DNA of 11,398 nucleotides from an uncultured Collinsella sp. (GTDB lineage: Bacteria; Actinomycetota; Coriobacteriia; Coriobacteriales; Coriobacteriaceae), in the NCBI GenBank assembly GCA_937923795.1, contig CALDWI010000015.1, positions 1 through 11,398 of the forward strand, in the 5' to 3' direction. The notes beneath the pieces are model-generated. The model did not search any database and was not told where the DNA came from. It worked only from the letters and a program-made list of their open reading frames with translations. This document shows, piece by piece, positions 6,194 through 11,398 of this stretch; position 1 is the stretch's first letter; each line of letters starts with the position of its first letter. The translations under genes were made by a program, and so were the position numbers.

Positions 6194-7016
6194 GCACTCC
6201 AAAGAACGCGCCGGCGATACTCACGAGCAGGATCACGAGCATGATGACCAGCGGATTCATCTTCTTCTTGAGCATGAGATAGACGATTCCAAACAGCCCC
6301 ATCGTGACAAAGCCCGGGAAGATTCCGTTGAGCAGCTCGGCCAGCGTCTGAGCACCATCGCCCGCGCCGACCATGAGCGGAATGTCCACGGTGACCATCT
6401 CCATGGTCATAGCACCGATCACCATGGCGCCCATGATGGAGGCCATCTTGACGATCGTGTCCATAATGCCCGATTCCTGGACCTTGCTGATCATGTCCGA
6501 GCCAAAGCGATACCCCACAAACGTCAGCAGGTAACGGATGATGTAGTGAGGGACGTTGAACACGAGCAGGAACAAAATCGGGCCAAGAATAGAGCCCTGT
6601 AGCGCCAGCGACGTGCCGACACCCGTTGCCAAAATTCGCAGCGTGCCCCAGTAGAAGGCATCGCCCACACCGGACAGCGGTCCCATCAAAGCAAGCTTGA
6701 CATTTGAGATCGCGCTCGTGTCAAAGCTATCGTCAGTAGCGTTGACCTCTTCCATTGCAGCGGCGATGGACATGGGGAGCGTCGAGATGTACGGCGTGAC
6801 GTTATAGAGCTCCATATGGCGCTTAAGGGCGGCCTTAAAGTCCGCATCCTGCGGATACAGCTTGCGAAGAATCGGCATAAGGGCCCACATAAAGCCGATA
6901 TGGCCCATACGCTCGTAGTTCCAGGAATGCTCATAGGGAATCGAGCGCCAGAACAGCTTCTTAAGGTCTGCGCGGGAAATCAGCCCGTCGTAAGAAGACT
7001 CAAACTTAAAACTCAT
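6180..7016 (-). CDS. PTS mannose/fructose/sorbose family transporter subunit IID
   Basis: A 278-aa membrane subunit that forms the sugar channel together with IIC. Family motifs: LFWRSIPYEHSWNYERM near 21-37, GFMWALMPILRKLY near 41-54, LKRHMELYN near 64-72, AMEEVN near 87-92, and KLALMGPLSGVGDAFYWGTLR near 107-127, followed by hydrophobic segments and a C-terminal anchor ending GAFFGVLGVQ. The open frame extends to 7082, but those 22 codons lie within the IIC tail. The ATG at 7016 is preferred: GGGAGTGGG is just upstream and MSFKFESSYDG precedes the conserved block. The start overlaps the end of the IIC gene by 11 nt, which indicates coupled translation. The substrate cannot be read from the sequence; the neighbours suggest an Amadori-type sugar amine. 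Confidence 0.95.
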   Translation of the reverse strand: MSFKFESSYDGLISRADLKKLFWRSIPYEHSWNYERMGHIGFMWALMPILRKLYPQDADFKAALKRHMELYNVTPYISTLPMSIAAAMEEVNATDDSFDTSAISNVKLALMGPLSGVGDAFYWGTLRILATGVGTSLALQGSILGPILFLLVFNVPHYIIRYLLTFVGYRFGSDMISKVQESGIMDTIVKMASIMGAMVIGAMTMEMVTVDIPLMVGAGDGAQTLAELLNGIFPGFVTMGLFGIVYLMLKKKMNPLVIMLVILLVSIAGAFFGVLGVQ

Positions 7017-7797
7017 CGAACCCACTCCCAATCGCAGGATCCTCGGTTGCCACTGCGGGCTGCTCCGCTTTTTTCTTATCACCCAAAACCGTCATCGCGA
7101 CGACGATGATCGCGGCAAAGATCGCCACGCCCGTCGTGCTAATGCCAAAGTAGGCGACGAGGAAGAAGCCAGCGAAGAAGAACGGAGCCACCGTTTTGTT
7201 CATAATCATCTGCGCCAGCATCGCAAAGCCGAGTGCGGGCAAGAAGGCGGCGGCGACATCCATGCCGGTCTGAACGAAATCGGGGATGATGTTGAGCAGG
7301 CTGGCAACAGCATCGGCGCCAAAGAAGAATGCCAGGGGAATAATCAGCAGGCCGCACCAGCTCTGCGCGTAACCGGCGATGAGCATGTTGCGCGTGATGG
7401 CCTTGGTGTCCCCGTCCTCGACGTTTTTGTCGATACGGTGCACCAGCAGCAGCATCACCGGCTGGCCCAGGGCGGTATCGAGCGCCAGGACGATCGTTGC
7501 GATAGGAATGCCCAGGGTCAGGGCCGCCGAAGCGTCCGCGCCGGCCTGCATGGCAAGAGATACGCCCAGGATAGTGCCGGAAATCGTATCGGGCGGGTTA
7601 TAGGCGCCGACCGAGATGGCGCCGACCATGGCAAGCTCCATCGTGGCGCCCATGATCGTGCCGGTCACCATGTCGCCCATGACAAGGCCAACCAGAGGTC
7701 CGAGCACGATCGGGCGCTGGAGGTAGCTCGTGCCCGTCAGCCACTCGGAATAACCCAAAAGGGCAATAAGGAAAATCAGGATTGTCTTGATAACCAT
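7006..7797 (-). CDS. PTS mannose/fructose/sorbose family transporter subunit IIC
   Basis: A 263-aa polytopic membrane protein that with IID makes the translocation channel. It shows the signature LQRPIVLGPLVGLVMGD near 26-42, GATMELAMVGAISVGAYNPPD near 50-70, and repeated long hydrophobic segments up to about residue 238. A charged cytoplasmic tail follows (about 239-263, beginning GDKKKAEQ and ending GFDEF). The ATG at 7797 lies 8 nt after the IIB stop, with AGGGG overlapping that stop codon region as its ribosome binding site. Length and motif order are normal for the family. Confidence 0.95.
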   Translation of the reverse strand: MVIKTILIFLIALLGYSEWLTGTSYLQRPIVLGPLVGLVMGDMVTGTIMGATMELAMVGAISVGAYNPPDTISGTILGVSLAMQAGADASAALTLGIPIATIVLALDTALGQPVMLLLVHRIDKNVEDGDTKAITRNMLIAGYAQSWCGLLIIPLAFFFGADAVASLLNIIPDFVQTGMDVAAAFLPALGFAMLAQMIMNKTVAPFFFAGFFLVAYFGISTTGVAIFAAIIVVAMTVLGDKKKAEQPAVATEDPAIGSGFDEF

Positions 7798-7805
7798 GAT
7801 GGCCC

Positions 7806-8276
7806 CTAACCGATGACCTTCGCGGCGTCAGTCTTCGCATCTGCCGGAATCATCTGAATGAACAGCTCATAGCCCTCGCCGAGCAGCTCTTTGACGTATG
7901 CCTCGTTTTCGGGCGTGAGAAATACGCTGGTCGAGACCTGGCGGGCGTCCTCGCTAAAGGCAACATTGCCGAGGTTGATCTTCTTGATCCCCATCGCCTT
8001 GGCGACGGCACCGGCCTGCTGGATCGTCTCGCAAACCACGAAGAGCTTGTACTTGTCGGTCACACCGCTCTGGAGCGCCTTGACGGCGTCCTCGGTGTTT
8101 TTGACAACGACCTTGCAGCCCTCCGGCTTTGCAAGGGACAGGGCCTGCAGACGAAGCTTGTCATTGAGGACCGTGTCGCTCACCAGCAGGATGCAGTCGG
8201 CACCCAGAGCCGAGGTCCAGCTAACGGCAACCTGGCCGTGAAGCAGTCGATAATCTACACGAATCATCTGAATCAT
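7806..8276 (-). CDS. PTS mannose/fructose/sorbose family transporter subunit IIB
   Basis: A 156-aa single-domain cytoplasmic IIB that accepts phosphate from IIA and passes it to the sugar during transport. The active-site loop is RVDYRLLHGQV near residues 6-16, so His13 is the expected phosphorylated residue. The NLGNVAF segment near 101-107 also fits the family. The ATG at 8276 has AGGGAG 6 nt upstream; a second ATG three codons later is less well placed. It starts 17 nt after IIA and is a separate polypeptide, not a IIAB fusion as in E. coli ManX. Confidence 0.96.
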   Translation of the reverse strand: MIQMIRVDYRLLHGQVAVSWTSALGADCILLVSDTVLNDKLRLQALSLAKPEGCKVVVKNTEDAVKALQSGVTDKYKLFVVCETIQQAGAVAKAMGIKKINLGNVAFSEDARQVSTSVFLTPENEAYVKELLGEGYELFIQMIPADAKTDAAKVIG

Positions 8277-8293
8277 GATGTGCTCCCTAGTGG

Positions 8294-8710
8294 TTAAAAC
8301 TCATCGAGTTCGGCCTGCCCCAGCAGGTCGTTGACGTACTTGACCTTGGTGTCGTCCGCCTCGACGATCTGGCGAATGGCCTCATCGATCGGGGTGGATT
8401 CGGGCACGAACAGCAGCTGAATAAGGAGCGGCAGGTTCATATTGGTCACGAGGTGCGTGTTGGGACGCGTCTGGACGATCTTGGTGAACTCGTTGTTGAC
8501 ACTGCCGCCAAAGAGGTCGGTGCAAACAACGACCTCATCGTCCGCGGCAAAGCCGTCCAGAATCGCTGCGGCCTCCTTGGTCAGGTCCTCGTTTCCGTCG
8601 ACATACATAGAGAGCGCATGGACGTTTTCGCGCTCGCCGGAAAGCAGCCCAATGCTCTCGACGATTCCAGACGCAAAATGGGCATGGGATGCAACGATAA
8701 ACTGCCTCAT
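8294..8710 (-). CDS. PTS mannose/fructose/sorbose family transporter subunit IIA
   Basis: A 138-aa cytoplasmic IIA that takes phosphate from HPr. It starts MRQFIVASHAHFASGI, giving His9 as the phosphorylated residue (the ASH of the family ASHG motif), and has the conserved TDLFGGSVNNE loop near 64-74 with Asp65. An in-frame upstream extension to 8758 exists, but it runs into the terminator hairpin; the ATG at 8710 is preferred because AAAGGGGA lies 5 nt upstream and the IIA core starts there. It is the first PTS gene after the SIS gene, with a strong terminator in between. Confidence 0.95.
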   Translation of the reverse strand: MRQFIVASHAHFASGIVESIGLLSGERENVHALSMYVDGNEDLTKEAAAILDGFAADDEVVVCTDLFGGSVNNEFTKIVQTRPNTHLVTNMNLPLLIQLLFVPESTPIDEAIRQIVEADDTKVKYVNDLLGQAELDEF

Positions 8711-8740
8711 TCGATTCCCCTTTCTTGCGAATTTCGGCAT

Positions 8741-8769
8741 AAAAATGCCCGGACGCATGCGCCCGGGCA
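8741..8769 (-). terminator. Intrinsic terminator between the SIS gene and PTS IIA
   Basis: On the minus strand TGCCCGG (8769-8763) pairs with CCGGGCA (8752-8746), and the stem continues inward through a G-U pair and CGC/GCG. TTTTT (8745-8741) follows. This is a clear Rho-independent terminator, placed after the SIS stop at 8805 and 17 nt before the ribosome binding site of IIA. It would make the SIS transcript more abundant than the PTS transcript. Confidence 0.85.
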
Positions 8770-8804
8770 GGGTGCTTCTTGATCAGTAGCTTATTTGTCA
8801 CCGA

Positions 8805-9866
8805 TTAGTAGTCGAACTGGTGATAGTAACGACGGTAGTTGAGGTTGTGCTTGGTGACCGTCTCGTAGTAAGCGGCAAGGCGATCGGTGATCAGCGAGGA
8901 GAGGATCCACGGGGAGACGATGACGCGGAACTCGTCGTCAAGGCCGGGGATCGCGAACTCGGCGGTGTCGATGATGTTGATGTCGGTGTCGCCGGTCACG
9001 CCGCGGGTCAGGAAGGCGCGGACGCGCTCGTCGAGCTTGCGGTTCTCGTCCTCGCCCATGAACAGGAACACGGGGACGCCGGGCTCCACGAGCTCGAGCG
9101 TGCCGTGGAAGAAGTCGGCCGAGGTGATGTAGCGGGTGCGCTTCCACTGCATCTCCTCCAGGATGCACATCGAGAACAGGATGGTCTCGCCCCACAGGGC
9201 GCCGGAGCCGATGAACATGGTGTAGGGGGCCAGGGCGTACTTCTTGGCGAGCTCCTCGGCGCGCGGCTCGAAGCTCTTGCGGATGTCGACCAGGTGGGTC
9301 CAAACATCCTTGGTCTGCTCGATGAACTTATCGAACTGCGGGAAGCAGCCACGGCGATTGAGCAGGCGCAGGCCGAAGCAGTCGGCGAGGTAGTAGCCCA
9401 TCTCGCAGCCGCCGTTACCATGATCGGAAGCCATCTTGACGCAATTCTCGGCGCCCACAGCCTGGCCGATGGGGCCCTCGGGCTTGGTCATGGCGTAGAC
9501 ACGAATGCCCTTTTCCTTCATCTTCTTGACGGCCTCGAGGACCTCGGGGGTGGTGCCGGACTCGGAGGCGGTGAGCACGACGGACTTCTCGGTCATGCGC
9601 TTGTGGCCCATGGCGTTCCACTCGGCGGCGTGGATCAGGTAGACCTCGAGGTCGCGGTCGCCGAACTTGTTCATGAGGTACTCGAGCTGCATGAGCTCGT
9701 CCCAGGTGCCGCCGACGCCCATCAGGAACACGGCGTCGTAGCCCTCGTCGGCGACCTTGTCGGCGAGCGCGGTCATCTTCTTGCCGGTCTCATAGACGTT
9801 CTTGCCGTCCTCGAGATAGCCCTCCTGGCTAAAGTGCATGATCTCGATCTTCTCGGTTTCCTTCAT
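8805..9866 (-). CDS. SIS-domain deglycase, FrlB/GfrF-like (fructosamine- or glucosamine-type 6-phosphate deglycase)
   Basis: A 353-aa double-SIS protein. The first SIS core is visible as VFLMGVGGTWDEL near 46-58, with a Ser/Thr phosphate-binding loop TASESGTTPE near 99-108. The second contains LEEMQW near 236-241 and SADFFHGTLELVEPGVP near 249-265. Glu238 and His254 are 16 residues apart, the same spacing as the catalytic Glu and His of FraB/FrlB and GlmS isomerase domains. The C-terminus RRYYHQFDY strongly recalls E. coli FrlB, which ends RRYY-x5-EY. These enzymes split 6-phosphorylated Amadori or Heyns products into hexose 6-phosphate and an amino acid. The ATG at 9866 is preferred over one at 9959 because AAAGGA lies 6 nt upstream and the longer start would reach into the promoter. 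Codons are strongly biased to GAG, CTC, GTC and AAG, suggesting high expression. The exact substrate is unresolved. Confidence 0.88.
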   Translation of the reverse strand: MKETEKIEIMHFSQEGYLEDGKNVYETGKKMTALADKVADEGYDAVFLMGVGGTWDELMQLEYLMNKFGDRDLEVYLIHAAEWNAMGHKRMTEKSVVLTASESGTTPEVLEAVKKMKEKGIRVYAMTKPEGPIGQAVGAENCVKMASDHGNGGCEMGYYLADCFGLRLLNRRGCFPQFDKFIEQTKDVWTHLVDIRKSFEPRAEELAKKYALAPYTMFIGSGALWGETILFSMCILEEMQWKRTRYITSADFFHGTLELVEPGVPVFLFMGEDENRKLDERVRAFLTRGVTGDTDINIIDTAEFAIPGLDDEFRVIVSPWILSSLITDRLAAYYETVTKHNLNYRRYYHQFDY

Positions 9867-9914
9867 GGCTTTTCCTTTCTGTCCAGCACGCGAATCTATA
9901 CATCGCGTTTCTTT

Positions 9915-9924
9915 TCGATACCAA
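9915..9924 (-). promoter_or_regulatory. Candidate operator half-site 1 (TTGGTATCGA)
   Basis: The minus strand reads TTGGTATCGA, directly after the TATAAT box and over the predicted start site. It shares TGGTAT-Y with two further copies at 9951-9960 and 10007-10016. GntR/HutC-type repressors often bind TGGTAT- or TGGTCT-type half-sites. Confidence 0.4.
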
Positions 9925-9953
9925 TTATAGACATACACCCAACGTGTTTTTAA
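9924..9953 (-). promoter_or_regulatory. Promoter of the SIS-PTS operon
   Basis: The minus strand has a perfect TATAAT (9929-9924) and a weak -35 TTAAAA (9953-9948) with an 18-nt spacer. Transcription would start near 9917, leaving a leader of about 50 nt before the ATG at 9866. The weak -35 and the surrounding repeated half-sites suggest regulated initiation. It is the only well-formed -10 box in the 170 nt between the SIS and MFS genes. Confidence 0.6.
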
Positions 9954-9960
9954 TACCACT
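9951..9960 (-). promoter_or_regulatory. Candidate operator half-site 2 (AGTGGTATTA)
   Basis: The minus strand reads AGTGGTATTA and overlaps the -35 region of the SIS promoter. It differs by one base from half-site 3, which faces it from 10007-10016. Confidence 0.4.
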
Positions 9961-10006
9961 TTTCAATCTGTTCCAATCCTCGGTGAACGGTCGAAATTCT
10001 CTGGTG

Positions 10007-10030
10007 AGTGGTATCAAATTAGAATTTGAT
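10007..10030 (+). promoter_or_regulatory. Candidate operator half-site 3 with adjoining AT-rich palindrome
   Basis: The plus strand reads AGTGGTATCA at 10007-10016. It runs into a perfect inverted repeat, ATCAAATT-AG-AATTTGAT, at 10013-10030. The palindrome has no GC-rich stem, so it is a poor terminator for the MFS gene that ends at 10037; a protein binding site is more likely. Confidence 0.4.
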
Positions 10031-10036
10031 GTATAG

Positions 10037-11251
10037 CTAACGCCCCCGGCGTCTCCCTTGTGTGACAAAGAACAGCGTTCCTACCAGCGCAATAATGGTC
10101 GATGCTCCAAACAGTACCGTCTGGACGCCCAAAGCCTCCGCCAAAAACGGAGCCGCCAGCAGCGGCACCACGCCGGCGCTCATCAGGCCAAAACGCACAA
10201 AGCCGGTAATGCGCCCCAGGTATTTGATGTCGGCACGCTCCTGAATCAAGATCATCTGCAGCGGCTCCAGGAACCCCCAGGCCAGACCGTTAATCGCCTG
10301 ACCGATAATCGCGACCCCCAGCATATCGGTGCCCACGTACACCATGGACCCAATGCCCACGGCCATGAGCGCGCCGAGCAGCAATCGCAGGTTGACATGG
10401 CGAGCAGAAAGCTTGGTCAGGATGAACGCACCCACCGAGGAAGTGAGGCCCACGACCGAGGACAACCAGCCCAGCCAGACGATATCCACGTTGAGTACAT
10501 CACGGTAGAACAACGACTCCAGCGAATCGAACGCGCCAAACGCAAAGAAACCCAAAAAGCCCGAGATAAAGATGAGGCGCAAGTCGTGGTCGCGAAACGT
10601 AAGTCGCGCACCCTCGGCCATGCCGCCCAGAATACCGCCCTTCGGCTTCTCCCCTTTTGCGGGAGCAACACACTCGTGACAGCCCAAGGAGAGCACGGCC
10701 GCCACACCCATCATGCCCGCCATGAGCAGGTAGACCGATTGCGTGGCAAAACAGCTCACGATGGCACCGCCGAGCAGCGGGCCAGCGGTATAGGCGATAT
10801 TGCTGTAGAACACCATGAGGCCGTTCACGCGGGTACGACCCTCGGTGGTCGACTCCAGGTATCCCGGAAACGCATGCGTGCAGGTGTTGATAAAGCCGCC
10901 CGCAAGTCCCAAGACGCACGCGGCAAACACAAGCCCGGGGACAGACAACGGCGCTAACCCCACGCCAAGCGATAGCACTGCCGTAATCACGCACGTCACA
11001 AACGACGTCCGGCGCGGTCCAAAGCGATCGATGACCGAGCCCGACACCATATTGCCCACCGACGTCATAAGATTGCGCACGAGCGTAATGGCGGCAACCA
11101 AAAAGGCCGTGCCGGCCAGATCATACGTGGCCGCACCGATAAGCCCCAAAAAGTAGACCGCGTTGTTGGCGCACCACTGCAGGGACTCAATAAGAATCAG
11201 CCTGACCTCTGCCGGCGTCAGGCGCATTGCTTCGCGATCCTTCGCGAACAT
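10037..11251 (-). CDS. MFS transporter
   Basis: A 404-aa major facilitator protein with about 12 hydrophobic segments in two halves, separated by a charged cytoplasmic loop near 195-220 (CVAPAKGEKPKGG). The MFS signature between segments 2 and 3 is present as GSVIDRFGPRR near 71-81. The N-terminus is cytoplasmic and charged (MFAKDREAMR), and the C-terminus ends in a run of arginines. No substrate-specific motif is recognised; an exporter of the drug or metabolite type is as likely as an importer. The ATG at 11251 has AAGGAG 5 nt upstream. It lies between a second PTS operon and the SIS-PTS operon. No promoter is evident between the terminator at 11269-11308 and its start, so readthrough may express it. 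Confidence 0.9.
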   Translation of the reverse strand: MFAKDREAMRLTPAEVRLILIESLQWCANNAVYFLGLIGAATYDLAGTAFLVAAITLVRNLMTSVGNMVSGSVIDRFGPRRTSFVTCVITAVLSLGVGLAPLSVPGLVFAACVLGLAGGFINTCTHAFPGYLESTTEGRTRVNGLMVFYSNIAYTAGPLLGGAIVSCFATQSVYLLMAGMMGVAAVLSLGCHECVAPAKGEKPKGGILGGMAEGARLTFRDHDLRLIFISGFLGFFAFGAFDSLESLFYRDVLNVDIVWLGWLSSVVGLTSSVGAFILTKLSARHVNLRLLLGALMAVGIGSMVYVGTDMLGVAIIGQAINGLAWGFLEPLQMILIQERADIKYLGRITGFVRFGLMSAGVVPLLAAPFLAEALGVQTVLFGASTIIALVGTLFFVTQGRRRGR

Positions 11252-11268
11252 ACGAACTCCTTCTATAC

Positions 11269-11308
11269 AAAAAGGGGATGGAGGGCATAGGCCTGCTCCA
11301 TCCCCTTT
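11269..11308 (-). terminator. Intrinsic terminator after the second PTS IID gene
   Basis: Arms 11271-11283 (AAAGGGGATGGAG) and 11296-11308 are perfect 13-bp inverted complements with a 12-nt loop. On the minus strand the stem ends in CCCC and runs into TTTTT. It is a strong Rho-independent terminator for the gene ending at 11343. It stops only 6 nt before the ribosome binding site of the MFS gene. Confidence 0.85.
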
Positions 11309-11342
11309 CCAGGTTGCAACGAAAATCTATGCAGCCGGGCCC

Positions 11343-11398
11343 TTACGCCAGCACGCCGAAGAACGCGCCGATGATGCCCACGACCATGGTGGCCACGA
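11343..11398 (-). CDS. PTS mannose-family IID subunit, C-terminal fragment
   Basis: Only the last 17 codons and a TAA stop (11345-11343) are inside the window; two further bases reach the edge. They read VATMVVGIIGAFFGVLA. The ending matches the C-terminal membrane anchor of the IID at 6180-7016, which ends SIAGAFFGVLGVQ. I therefore read it as the end of a second, non-identical mannose-family IID gene on the same strand. It is followed by a strong terminator, as expected for the last gene of a PTS operon. The call rests on a short C-terminal match. Confidence 0.6.
   Translation of the reverse strand, partial: VATMVVGIIGAFFGVLA

Noticed and set aside
7017..7082. N-terminal extension of the IID gene to 7082
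   Set aside because: It lies wholly within the IIC coding end and adds 22 non-conserved residues; the ATG at 7016 matches the family start.
8820..9953. A 377-codon plus-strand frame antisense to the SIS gene
   Set aside because: Its product is a monotonous Val/Leu/Glu/Gly/Asp string mirroring the biased codons of the SIS gene. No ribosome binding site or family match is visible.
9981..10011. Imperfect direct repeat GGTGAACGG / GGTGAGTGG upstream of the SIS promoter
   Set aside because: Short and imperfect; the second copy merges with half-site 3, so it may be chance.
10058..10957. A 299-codon plus-strand frame antisense to the MFS gene
   Set aside because: It is rich in Gln, His and Arg with no domain, while the minus-strand frame has clear membrane segments and an MFS motif.
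1..11398. tRNA or rRNA genes, CRISPR arrays, insertion sequences or phage genes
   Set aside because: No cloverleaf-like sequence, regularly spaced repeats, transposase or phage-type protein was seen on either strand.

Overview
The window is about 11.4 kb of GC-rich, gene-dense DNA from an actinobacterium-like genome, and every gene I can support is on the minus strand. Gene content and order suggest class Coriobacteriia and probably the gut genus Collinsella: a clustered his operon beginning with a HisZ-HisG fusion, abundant mannose-family PTS genes, and a short palindrome of a type I associate with that group. The taxonomic call is an inference from recollection, not a database result.

Left part (1-5090): a histidine biosynthesis operon in the transcribed order hisZ-hisG (one fused gene), hisD, hisC, hisB and the first 16 codons of hisH, which runs off the left edge. 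hisD/hisC are 1 nt apart and hisC/hisB abut exactly. A 41-bp near-perfect palindrome lies between hisB and hisH. Together these genes start the pathway (HisZG, ATP phosphoribosyltransferase), finish it (HisD) and cover the late dehydratase and aminotransferase steps (HisB, HisC); HisH supplies ammonia to HisF for the ring-closing step.

Middle and right part (5260-10036): a catabolic unit transcribed from a promoter near 9924-9953. In order it encodes a SIS-domain sugar isomerase that reads as a FrlB/GfrF-type fructosamine- or glucosamine-type 6-phosphate deglycase, the four single-domain subunits of a mannose-family PTS (IIA, IIB, IIC, IID), and a xylose-isomerase-like TIM-barrel protein resembling FrlC, the fructoselysine 3-epimerase. 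The best combined reading is uptake and phosphorylation of an Amadori or Heyns product (fructoselysine, glucoselysine or similar) by the PTS, followed by cleavage to a hexose 6-phosphate and an amino acid. The promoter region holds three copies of a TGGTAT-type half-site and an AT-rich palindrome, which suggests a local repressor; no regulator gene lies in the window.

Right edge (10037-11398): an MFS transporter of unknown substrate, a strong intrinsic terminator, and the last 17 codons of a second mannose-family PTS IID gene, so another PTS operon lies just outside. A recurring design is that five genes (hisH, hisZG, the TIM-barrel gene, PTS IIA and the MFS gene) each begin a few bases to about 20 bases downstream of a terminator-like hairpin, leaving little or no room for a separate promoter.
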